Assembly: GCA_041570235.1 (NCBI GenBank)
Contig: JBFFWN010000008.1
Coordinates: 1-31,065 of the forward strand
DNA from: SZUA-36 sp041570235
Lineage (GTDB): Bacteria > Pseudomonadota > Gammaproteobacteria > Xanthomonadales > SZUA-36
Direction: 5' to 3'
DNA length: 31,065 nucleotides
Positions within the stretch are counted from its first letter, which is position 1; each line of letters opens with the position of its first letter. The translations under genes and the position numbers were made by a program. Below are positions 7,601 to 14,970 of this stretch, piece by piece. The notes below the pieces were generated by a model. The model saw nothing but the letters and a program-made list of their open reading frames with translations. It was not told the DNA's origin and did no database searches.

Positions 7601-9178
7601 GCAGTGCCGGGTGTGACGCTGATTTCACCACCGCCGCATCATGATATCTATTCGATCGAAGACCTTGCACAGCTTATTTTTGATCTCAAGCAGGTTAACC
7701 CCGAAGCCATGGTATCGGTAAAGCTCGTCGCCGAACGGGGCGTGGGTACTATCGCAGCCGGTGTTGCCAAGGCCTATGCCGATTGCATTACCATCGCGGG
7801 GCATGACGGCGGAACCGGCGCCAGCCCGATAACTTCGGTTAAATATGCAGGCTCTCCCTGGGAGACGGGCTTACCGGAGGCGCACCATGCACTGGTGGCC
7901 AACGGTTTGCGTGACCGTGTCCGTTTACAGGTGGATGGTGGCTTGAAAACGGGGCTTGATGTGATCAAGGGCGCCATACTGGGTGCTGACAGCTTCGGTT
8001 TTGGCACCGGTCCGATGGTGGCATTGGGTTGCAAGTACCTGCGTATCTGTCATTTGAACAACTGTGCGACCGGTGTTGCAACACAGGATGATCAACTCAG
8101 ACGCGAACACTTCCATGGTCTGCCCGAAATGGTCATGAACTACTTTCGCTTCATCGCCGAGGAAGTTCGTGGCCACCTGTCGACGCTTGGCTTTGAAAAG
8201 CTGGAGGATATTATCGGTCGTAGCGATCTGCTTGAGATGGTTGAAGGCCTGACGGAAAAACAGGCCACCGTGGACCTCAATTCAGTTCTTGCCAGCGCGG
8301 CAGCAGCCGGGCCACAAGGCGGTGGTTACAAGGGCATACGTAACCACCCGCATGATGGCGGCGAGTTGAATACCAACATCCTTGCCAGGTTTTCAGATGC
8401 AGTGGAGCACAAGCAGGCGGCCAGTTTTAAGTTCGATATCAATAACTTTGACCGGTCTGTCGGGGCAGGGCTGGCCGGCGAAATTGCCCGGCGTCATGGC
8501 CGTGACGGTATGGGTGGTATTGATTTGGATCTTGTCTTCACCGGTACCGCAGGTCAGAGCTTCGGGGTCTGGAACAACAGGGGTATGAACATGCGTTTGT
8601 ATGGTGATGCCAACGACTATGTGGGCAAAGGCATGAGCGGTGGACGCATTGTCATTTCGCCGCATGAAGATTCAACCATTGTCGCCAAGCGCAGCGCCAT
8701 CATCGGCAATACATGTTTATACGGCGCCACAGGTGGAGAGCTTTATGCTGCTGGCCAGGCCGGCGAGCGCTTTGCGGTACGAAACTCCGGCGCCACCGCC
8801 GTAGTGGAAGGCGTGGGTTATCATGGTTGTGAATACATGACCGGAGGCACCGTGATGGTGCTGGGCCGCACCGGTTCCAACTTTGCCGCCGGCATGACCG
8901 GGGGGCGCGCATTTGTCCTTGATATCAATGAAGATTTTGTACGTCATTGTAACCCCGAACAGGTCAATATTACCCGTCTTGACACCAGCGAGGGCAATGA
9001 TGAAAAAGCAGTGGTGAAGTCATTGATCGAGGCTCACGTGGCATATACCGGGAGCGAATGGGGGCAACGCATACTGGATAACTTTGATCATTTCATGTTC
9101 AAGTTTTGCGTGGTTGTTCCGAAACCGGAGAATGTAAAAACACCGGCTGTTCCTGTGCAATTGAAGGTGGTGGGATGA
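4691..9178 (+). CDS. gltB: Glutamate synthase (NADPH) large subunit
   Basis: 1495 aa, the usual bacterial length. The enzyme transfers the amide nitrogen of glutamine to 2-oxoglutarate. After a short propeptide the catalytic Cys20 (DSCGFG) starts the class II glutaminase domain (about 20-420). A central linking domain runs to about 770, and the FMN domain covers about 810-1190 (MSIGALSPEAHEA; GGNSNSGEGGEDP). The 3Fe-4S cysteines are C1114, C1120 and C1125 (CKYLRICHLNNC). A C-terminal GxGxG beta-helix covers about 1240-1440. The stop overlaps the gltD start as ATGA. No sharp ribosome binding site precedes the ATG. It heads a gap-free plus-strand run that continues into an ABC exporter. Confidence 0.98.
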   Translation: MKQNNQIQGLYRPENAKDSCGFGLIAHQHGKPSHELVKTACTALTRMTHRGAVAADGKTGDGCGVLMQFPESFFRQVAKDDNIRLGRLFGVGMVFLSSDPEMAERSRKLLKRHIKNETLSIAGWRKVPINTEVCGETALASMPCIEQVFVNIPPGWNSHDAERRFFVARRLAAYENMNREDPDELFYVATLSNLTTVYKGLVMPENLPEFYPDLKDPRLESAICLFHQRFSTNTLPNWKYAQPFRYLAHNGEINTIEGNRSWSEARTPKFQTPLLPDLQRIRPLVNQEGSDSSSLDNMLELFLAGGMDVFRAMRILIPPAWQAEPDMSAKLRAFYEFNSMHVEPWDGPAGIVMTNGRVATCNLDRNGLRPARYVITKNDWITLASEVGVWDYRECDVVEKGRVGPGEMFVVDTQLGNIWRSREIDDALKSRHPYGDWLAENIIRISSNDELEETAAQVYMKDASQNLPIFEKLFGVSNEEREHVIRVMAENSVEATGSMGDDTPIAILSRQARPVYDYFRQKFAQVTNPPIDSLREKSAMSLETLIGREHNIFQETHTQAHRVVLPWPVLNVVKYRRLLELDQRWYKHEQFSLNYDPQESLKTALERLSRQVSEAVNDGAVLIVLTDRDVVKGKIPMHAALATGAVHQRLIRDGLRCDCNIVVETGSARDAHHFAVLFGLGATAVYPYLAFQVINDLHAKGALKGDLLEFRKHYRRGVRKGLLKILSKMGISCITSYRGAQLFEAVGLGREITDLCCPGAEGNIAGAGFKEIEADQKLLARDAWNFGKTISQGGLLKFTWNGEFHAYNPDVVTTLQKAVQSGNQSDYDVFAGLINHRPPAALRDLLKLRPALEPTPIESVEPAKGLFPRFDTAAMSIGALSPEAHEALAVAMNTLGGNSNSGEGGEDPDRFNTIRNSNIKQVASGRFGVTAHYLVNANILQIKVAQGAKPGEGGQLPGHKVSAHIAALRHAVPGVTLISPPPHHDIYSIEDLAQLIFDLKQVNPEAMVSVKLVAERGVGTIAAGVAKAYADCITIAGHDGGTGASPITSVKYAGSPWETGLPEAHHALVANGLRDRVRLQVDGGLKTGLDVIKGAILGADSFGFGTGPMVALGCKYLRICHLNNCATGVATQDDQLRREHFHGLPEMVMNYFRFIAEEVRGHLSTLGFEKLEDIIGRSDLLEMVEGLTEKQATVDLNSVLASAAAAGPQGGGYKGIRNHPHDGGELNTNILARFSDAVEHKQAASFKFDINNFDRSVGAGLAGEIARRHGRDGMGGIDLDLVFTGTAGQSFGVWNNRGMNMRLYGDANDYVGKGMSGGRIVISPHEDSTIVAKRSAIIGNTCLYGATGGELYAAGQAGERFAVRNSGATAVVEGVGYHGCEYMTGGTVMVLGRTGSNFAAGMTGGRAFVLDINEDFVRHCNPEQVNITRLDTSEGNDEKAVVKSLIEAHVAYTGSEWGQRILDNFDHFMFKFCVVVPKPENVKTPAVPVQLKVVG

Positions 9179-10602
9179 GTACGCTGAACATACGCAAAAA
9201 GTTTGAATTTGTAGACCTTGACCGCGAGGGTCCTGAAAAGCGCCCCACAGAGACAAGGCGACATGAATTTGTAGAAATCTATGAACCCTTTCGTCGCGAG
9301 GAAAGCGAGGCCCAGTCGGAGCGTTGCATCGCCTGCGGTAATCCCTATTGCCAGTGGAAATGCCCGGTACACAATTATATTCCTGATTGGCTGAAGCTCG
9401 CTGCAGAGGGGCGGATTATCGAAGCGGCGGAACTGGCGCACGAGACCAACAGCCTGCCTGAAATCTGTGGACGCATCTGCCCGCAGGACCGTTTATGCGA
9501 AGGCGCCTGCACCCTCAATACAGAATACGGTGCGGTTACAATCGGGGCCATTGAGCGACATATCACCGACACGGCTTTTGCGCAGGGTTGGCGACCGGAC
9601 CTCTCCGGGGTGGTGGATACAGGCTACAAGGTCGCGATCATCGGGGCCGGGCCGGCGGGGCTTTCCTGTGCGGATGTGCTTGCGCGCAATGGCGTCAAAG
9701 CGCTTGTATACGATAAGCATCCTGAAATTGGCGGTCTTTTATCGTTCGGCATCCCCGAGTTCAAACTGGAACACAAGGTTATCAAGACCCGACGAAGAAT
9801 ACTTGAAGGCATGGGTATCGAGTTTGTGCTGAACACCACTATTGGCAAGGATATCTCTTTTCAGGAGATCATCGACTCCCATGATGCAGTGTTTTTGGGG
9901 CTGGGCACCTACACACCAATGAAGGGCAATATGCCGGGTGAAACCGCGCCCGGTGTATACCCTTCGCTCGATTACCTGATCGGCAATACGCGCTCGCTGC
10001 TGGGTATGCCCGATGGCGGTTATACCTACACCAACCTGGAAGGCCAGCGCGTGGTTGTTCTGGGTGGTGGTGATACGGCCATGGATTGCGTCAGGACCGC
10101 GATAAGACAGGGCGCCACTGAAGTGACCTGCCTGTACCGGCGCGACCGCGAAAACATGCCGGGTTCGCAAACCGAAGTCGACAATGCGATCGATGAAGGG
10201 GTGTCATTCCGGTTTAATGTGCAAGCACTCGAAATTGTGGAAAAAAATGGTCGTGCCTCGGCCGTGAGAGTGGTTGAAACCCGCCTCGGCCAGGCAGATG
10301 AGTCGGGTCGCCGCAGGCCAGAGCCGGTTGAAGGCAGTGAAACCGATATTGAGGCCGATGCCATCATTGTTGCTTATGGATTTCAGCCATCGCCGGAAAA
10401 CTGGTTTGGGCAGTTTAATATTCAAACCGACCAGTGGGGCCTGGTGGAAGCCACTGATGCAGACGAGTTTGCCTTTCAGACCAGTAACCCGAAAATTTTC
10501 GCCGCCGGCGACATGGTGCGCGGTGCCGACCTGGTGGTAACGGCAGTTGCCGATGCCCGCAAGGCCGCCGCCGGAATTGTGGGTTACTTGACAGGTGAAT
10601 AG
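9175..10602 (+). CDS. gltD: Glutamate synthase small subunit
   Basis: 475 aa from the ATG at 9175, chosen because it overlaps the gltB stop (ATGA) and has an AAGGTGGTGGG ribosome binding site. An upstream in-frame ATG at 9106 would lie inside gltB. The N-terminal Fe-S domain has cysteines C51, C54, C59, C63 and C98, C102, C108, C112 for two 4Fe-4S clusters. The FAD site is AIIGAGPAG (154-162), and a second dinucleotide motif, VVVLGGGDTAMDC, binds NADPH. The subunit passes electrons from NADPH to the FMN of GltB. All cluster and nucleotide motifs are intact. Confidence 0.97.
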   Translation: MSTLNIRKKFEFVDLDREGPEKRPTETRRHEFVEIYEPFRREESEAQSERCIACGNPYCQWKCPVHNYIPDWLKLAAEGRIIEAAELAHETNSLPEICGRICPQDRLCEGACTLNTEYGAVTIGAIERHITDTAFAQGWRPDLSGVVDTGYKVAIIGAGPAGLSCADVLARNGVKALVYDKHPEIGGLLSFGIPEFKLEHKVIKTRRRILEGMGIEFVLNTTIGKDISFQEIIDSHDAVFLGLGTYTPMKGNMPGETAPGVYPSLDYLIGNTRSLLGMPDGGYTYTNLEGQRVVVLGGGDTAMDCVRTAIRQGATEVTCLYRRDRENMPGSQTEVDNAIDEGVSFRFNVQALEIVEKNGRASAVRVVETRLGQADESGRRRPEPVEGSETDIEADAIIVAYGFQPSPENWFGQFNIQTDQWGLVEATDADEFAFQTSNPKIFAAGDMVRGADLVVTAVADARKAAAGIVGYLTGE

Positions 10603-10619
10603 GGGGCGAATAGCGAGAT

Positions 10620-11843
10620 ATGCAAACCTCCAAGCTTGATCAGCTGAAGATCGATCGTGAACCCGAATCCGAGCCAAGTACGCGGGTTTGGCCGCTGATC
10701 GTTATTTTGCTGTTAATCCTGTCCGCCCTGGGGTACTGGTTTTTTTTGAAACCAGAAGAGGCGCTTGAAGTACGTACGGTCTCTGCCCGGGAAATATCCA
10801 ACCAGGCGGCCAATACTGTTTTGAACGCTTCAGGTTATGTCACTGCAAGACGACAGGCAACCGTGTCATCCAAGTTCACGGGCAAGGTCATGGAGGTATT
10901 GATTGAAGAGGGCATGCAGGTCGAACAGGACCAGGTGCTGGCGCGTCTGGATGATTCCAATGTTGCTGCCAGTTATGCGCTGGCAGAGGCGCGCTTGAAT
11001 TCGGCCAAAACATCGCTCAAGGAAACCCGGGCCCTGTTGAACGAGGCAAACGCCATTTTCAAACGAACCCAGGACCTTTTCGACAGGCAGTTGGCCTCGC
11101 AGGCTGAGATGGATCGCGCCCGGGCGGGAGCGGAATCCCTCGCGGCCCAATTGGAGCGCAAACAGGCTGATATACAAGTGGCTGAAAAACAGCTGGATGT
11201 TTATCGGCAGGAATTGGAAGACACCATAATCCGCGCGCCTTTTGCCGGCGTGGTGGTCGCCAAGAATGCCCAGCCGGGTGAAATGATCTCGCCGGTCTCG
11301 GCCGGTGGCGGTTTCACCCGCACCGGTATCGGCACCATCGTGGATATGAGCTCGCTTGAAATAGAGATCGATGTCAATGAGGCTTATATCAACCGCGTCA
11401 AAGCCGGACAAAAGATCATTGCCACTCTGGATGCCTATCCCGACTGGTCAATACCCTGTCATGTTATTGCCATCATTCCGACAGCAGACCGGCAGCGTGC
11501 CACGGTTGAAGTGCGCGTCGGTTTTGACGAACTGGATCCCAGGATCCTGCCGGATATGGGTGCAAAAGTTGCCTTCCAGGATGAGACTGTAAAATCTCCG
11601 GGCTCTGTGGCCTCAGACGTCTCTGGTGTCGTTGTGCCGCAGGATGCGGTGATCGAAAAAGACGGCAGGAAATACGTTCTGCTGCTGGTTGATGGGCTGG
11701 TTGAACGCCGCGCCATTGCCACCGCTGGAGAGCGCGGCAAGGACATACTTGTCACCTCGGGTCTGTCGGGTGGTGATAAAGTCATAATTCAGGCGCCGGT
11801 TGGTCTGGACGCGGGTGCACGGGTAAAGGAAGCAGGACAGTGA
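10620..11843 (+). CDS. Periplasmic adaptor subunit of ABC exporter (MacA/HlyD-like)
   Basis: 407 aa. A single N-terminal membrane anchor (about 23-43) is followed by a periplasmic lipoyl/barrel-sandwich half (GYVTARRQATVSSKFTGKV). Next come a long alpha-helical hairpin (about 115-200, with repeated Glu/Ala/Gln) and the second lipoyl half (IIRAPFAGVVVAKNAQPGE). Beta-barrel and membrane-proximal domains follow. This is the membrane-fusion-protein layout of MacA-type tripartite exporters. The gene starts 17 bases after gltD and overlaps the ATPase gene by 4 bases (GTGA), so it belongs to a four-gene exporter unit. No outer-membrane channel gene is present here, so a shared TolC-like protein would be needed. 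Confidence 0.9.
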   Translation: MQTSKLDQLKIDREPESEPSTRVWPLIVILLLILSALGYWFFLKPEEALEVRTVSAREISNQAANTVLNASGYVTARRQATVSSKFTGKVMEVLIEEGMQVEQDQVLARLDDSNVAASYALAEARLNSAKTSLKETRALLNEANAIFKRTQDLFDRQLASQAEMDRARAGAESLAAQLERKQADIQVAEKQLDVYRQELEDTIIRAPFAGVVVAKNAQPGEMISPVSAGGGFTRTGIGTIVDMSSLEIEIDVNEAYINRVKAGQKIIATLDAYPDWSIPCHVIAIIPTADRQRATVEVRVGFDELDPRILPDMGAKVAFQDETVKSPGSVASDVSGVVVPQDAVIEKDGRKYVLLLVDGLVERRAIATAGERGKDILVTSGLSGGDKVIIQAPVGLDAGARVKEAGQ

Positions 11844-12544
11844 CTGAAAATAGTACAAACGAAAACCTTGTCAAAGTGAGTGGCGTCGACAAGATATTCA
11901 AACGTGGTTCCGAGGTGATTCACGTGCTGGGCGGACTTGACCTGGCCATTCCAAGAGGTGAGTTCCTGGCATTGATGGGACCCTCGGGTTCGGGAAAATC
12001 AACCCTGCTCAACCTGATTGGCGGTCTGGACCGGCCCAGCGAGGGTACGGTCGAGGTTGGCGGAAAGCGAATTGATAAGCTTTCAGAACGAAAACTGGCA
12101 GCCTGGCGCGCCCGTCATGTTGGACTGGTGTTCCAGTTTTATAACCTGATGCCGGTACTTTCAGCGCAAAAAAATGTCGAATTGCCACTGCTGCTTACCA
12201 GGTTGTCGAAATCAGAAAGAAAAAAACGTGCGGCCATTGCCCTGGACGTGGTCGGTTTATCCCATCGTAGTGGTCACTATCCCCGCCAACTGTCGGGTGG
12301 CGAACAGCAACGCACCGGTATCGCCCGTGCCATTGTTACCGACCCGACCCTGCTGCTGTGTGATGAACCTACCGGTGACCTGGACCGCAAGTCCGGTGAT
12401 GAAATTCTTGACCTGTTGCAGGCGCTGAACAGGGAACAGGGTAAAACCATTATCATGGTCACACATGATAGTCACGCAGCTGAACGTGCAACCCGCACCC
12501 TGTACCTGAACAAGGGACAGCTCAGTTCAGTCCCGGTAGATTGA
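11840..12544 (+). CDS. ABC exporter ATPase (LolD/MacB-type)
   Basis: 234 aa. All ABC motifs are intact: Walker A GPSGSGKST (47-55), Q-loop Q98 in VFQFYNLMP, signature LSGGEQQR (150-157), Walker B LLLCDEP (170-176) and H-loop H208. The VFQFYNLMP Q-loop is typical of the LolD/MacB/FtsE subfamily. It starts at GTG, overlapping the adaptor's stop, with AAGGAAG seven bases upstream. It powers the two FtsX-like permeases encoded next. In MacB the ATPase and permease are fused; here they are split. Confidence 0.95.
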   Translation: MTENSTNENLVKVSGVDKIFKRGSEVIHVLGGLDLAIPRGEFLALMGPSGSGKSTLLNLIGGLDRPSEGTVEVGGKRIDKLSERKLAAWRARHVGLVFQFYNLMPVLSAQKNVELPLLLTRLSKSERKKRAAIALDVVGLSHRSGHYPRQLSGGEQQRTGIARAIVTDPTLLLCDEPTGDLDRKSGDEILDLLQALNREQGKTIIMVTHDSHAAERATRTLYLNKGQLSSVPVD

Positions 12545-12557
12545 TCAGGGTGGATAT

Positions 12558-13709
12558 ATGAAATATTTATATCTGCTTTTCAGTAGTTTGAAGCGTAAGA
12601 AGTTACGCACCAGCCTGACCATGCTGTCGATCATGGTGGCATTTTTATTATTCGGTTACCTGTCTGCCATTCGGCAGGCCTTTGATGCGGGCATTGACGT
12701 TGCCGGCGCCGACCGACTGATTGTTCGGCACAAGGTATCTCTTATCCAGTTATTGCCACAGAGCTACGAGGCAAAAATAGAACGCATAGAAGGCGTTGAC
12801 AACGCCATGCACCAGACCTGGTTTGGCGGTATTTACCAGGAACCAAAGAATTTCTTTGCGCAAACACCAGTCGTGCCTGAAGAACTTTTCGACCTGTATC
12901 CTGAACTTATCATAAGCGATGAACACAAAGCCGCCTGGCTGGAAAATAGAACCGGCGCCGTCGTTGGTCGTGGACTGATCAAGCGTTTTGGCTGGAAGGT
13001 TGGTGACCGCATACCCATCAATGCCACCATCTGGGGCAAGAAGGACGGGGGCCGTACCTGGGAGTTCGATGTCGTGGGTGTCTATGATGGGGCGGAAAAA
13101 GGTACCGATACCAGCCAGTTCTTCTTTCGCTATGACTATTTTGATGAGACCCGTGCTGGCGGCACCGGGCTAGTTGGCTGGTACGTTGTGCGAGTTTCAG
13201 ATCCTGATAAAGCAGCGGAAGTTGCAGCAGCCATTGACGCCGAGTTTGCCAACTCGGCCCAGGAGACCAAGGCCGAGGCGGAAGGTGCTTTTATCCAGGG
13301 CTTTGCCAACCAGATTGGTAATATCGGATTCATAATCATGTCTATCATGTCGGCTGTGTTCTTTACCATATTACTGGTGGCTGGCAACACCATGGCATAT
13401 ACCGTCCGTGAGCGCACCAATGAACTCGCTGTACTAAAAGCCATTGGTTTTACCGATGCCGGTGTACTTGGCCTGGTGCTGGGAGAGTCACTGGTGATTA
13501 CCCTGGTTGGCGGGGTTCTGGGCCTGGGTCTGGCTTGGCTATTGGTTTCCATGGGCGACCCCACATCGGGTTCTTTCCCGGTATTTTATCTGCCCACACT
13601 CAATATCTTTATCGGTTTCGGGTTAATTGTGGCGATGGCTTTTGTTGCCGGTATTTTGCCTGCCCTGCAGGCGCAAAGGCTGCAGATTGCAGACGCACTG
13701 AGGAGATAA
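12558..13709 (+). CDS. ABC exporter permease, FtsX/MacB-type (first)
   Basis: 383 aa. One N-terminal membrane segment (about 18-40) precedes a large periplasmic domain of about 220 residues, and three more segments lie near the C-terminus. ERTNELAVLKAIGF just after the second segment is the hallmark of the FtsX-like permease domain. An AGGGTGG ribosome binding site precedes the ATG. The gene sits 13 bases after the ATPase and 3 bases before the second permease. The two presumably form a heterodimer. Substrate is unknown; MacB-type systems export peptides, lipoproteins or macrolides. Confidence 0.92.
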   Translation: MKYLYLLFSSLKRKKLRTSLTMLSIMVAFLLFGYLSAIRQAFDAGIDVAGADRLIVRHKVSLIQLLPQSYEAKIERIEGVDNAMHQTWFGGIYQEPKNFFAQTPVVPEELFDLYPELIISDEHKAAWLENRTGAVVGRGLIKRFGWKVGDRIPINATIWGKKDGGRTWEFDVVGVYDGAEKGTDTSQFFFRYDYFDETRAGGTGLVGWYVVRVSDPDKAAEVAAAIDAEFANSAQETKAEAEGAFIQGFANQIGNIGFIIMSIMSAVFFTILLVAGNTMAYTVRERTNELAVLKAIGFTDAGVLGLVLGESLVITLVGGVLGLGLAWLLVSMGDPTSGSFPVFYLPTLNIFIGFGLIVAMAFVAGILPALQAQRLQIADALRR

Positions 13710-13712
13710 ACC

Positions 13713-14903
13713 ATGTTCAATTGGATTTCCCAGGTTTTTGCAGTAACCCGCTTTAGTATGCTTTCACTGCCGCAACGAAAAGGCTCATCAGTGGCAGCGC
13801 TGTTGGGTATTGCGGGGGTTGTCGCCGTGATGGTAGGGGTCTTGTCGATTGCCCAAGGTGTACTTAAAACCATGCAAAGTTCAGCCAGTGAAACCAATGC
13901 CATCGTTTTACGCAGCGGGGCTGATTCAGAAATGATGAGTGGTCTCAGTGGTGATGATACCCGCCTGATTGCCGAAGCACCGGGTGTTGCCCGTGACAGC
14001 GCGGGTGCGCTGGCCTCACCGGAGCTGTTTGTGATCATTAATCTGCCCATGCGCTCAACCGGAACAGATGCCAATGTTCCCATGCGAGGTGTTCAGGCGA
14101 CCGCGATGAGCGTTCGTGAAGGTTTCAGGTTGATCGAAGGCCGGATGTTTGAATGGGGTCTGAACGAGGTCATCGTGGGTAGCGGAGCAAAGCAGCAGTT
14201 TGCGGGTTTGGAAATTGGTTCCAGCATTCTGGTTGGCCAGGAGCTATGGCCGGTTGTTGGGGTGTTTGAAGCTGCCGGCGGACTGGCGGAATCAGAAATC
14301 TGGGTGGATGCCGCAGTTTTGCAGCCTGCCTATCGGCGTGGTAATTCCTACCAGTCGGTCTATGTAAAACTGAACAGTAGTGACGCATTTGCAGAGTTCA
14401 AAGATACCCTCACCAGTGACCCGCGTCTGAATGTTAAACCCATGCGCGAGTCCGAATACTATGATTCTCAATCCACCACCATTTACAACCTGATCACCGG
14501 TTTGGGAACCACTATTGCGATCATCATGGGTCTGGGCGCCATATTTGGGGCTTTGAATACCATGTACACGGCGGTTTCAAGCCGGACCCGTGAAATCGCC
14601 ACTTTGAGAGCCCTTGGTTTCGGTTCTTTCCCGGTGGTGGTATCTGTGGTCAGCGAGTCTTTGTTGCTTGCCTTTATCGGCGGCCTGATTGGTGCGGGCC
14701 TGGCCTGGATGGCGTTTGATGGTTACCAGGCCGCGACACTCAACTGGGCCAGTTTCAGCGCGATCACCTTTGCCTTTGATGTCAATATCAGGCTGTTATT
14801 ACAGGGCATCATTTTTGCGATGGTAATCGGTTTGATCGGTGGCCTGTTGCCGGCGATCAGGGCAGCGCGACAGCCTGTTGCTCAGGCGCTACGGGGTTTG
14901 TAA
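13713..14903 (+). CDS. ABC exporter permease, FtsX/MacB-type (second)
   Basis: 396 aa, same four-segment layout as its neighbour: N-terminal segment at about 25-50, a periplasmic domain, and three C-terminal segments. The conserved SSRTREIATLRALGFGSFPV corresponds to ERTNELAVLKAIGF of the first permease. An AGGAGA ribosome binding site lies before the ATG. The two permeases are clearly diverged paralogues. This gene ends the plus-strand run that starts at gltB; a large palindrome follows. Confidence 0.92.
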   Translation: MFNWISQVFAVTRFSMLSLPQRKGSSVAALLGIAGVVAVMVGVLSIAQGVLKTMQSSASETNAIVLRSGADSEMMSGLSGDDTRLIAEAPGVARDSAGALASPELFVIINLPMRSTGTDANVPMRGVQATAMSVREGFRLIEGRMFEWGLNEVIVGSGAKQQFAGLEIGSSILVGQELWPVVGVFEAAGGLAESEIWVDAAVLQPAYRRGNSYQSVYVKLNSSDAFAEFKDTLTSDPRLNVKPMRESEYYDSQSTTIYNLITGLGTTIAIIMGLGAIFGALNTMYTAVSSRTREIATLRALGFGSFPVVVSVVSESLLLAFIGGLIGAGLAWMAFDGYQAATLNWASFSAITFAFDVNIRLLLQGIIFAMVIGLIGGLLPAIRAARQPVAQALRGL

Positions 14904-14929
14904 TAACAGTAATGGCGAAGTCTGACCGG

Positions 14930-14962
14930 GACACACGGTTCCTGCCTGCAGGCAGGGGTGTC
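14930..14962. repeat. Palindromic hairpin between convergent genes
   Basis: A perfect 16-bp palindrome, CCTGCCTGCAGGCAGG (14941-14956), is flanked by a second pairing, GACAC (14930-14934) with GTGTC (14958-14962). It lies between the stops of the second permease and the OPT transporter. It has no T-run on either side, so it may be a bidirectional transcription barrier or mRNA-end stabiliser rather than a classic intrinsic terminator. Confidence 0.65.
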
Positions 14963-14970
14963 GTGCTACG

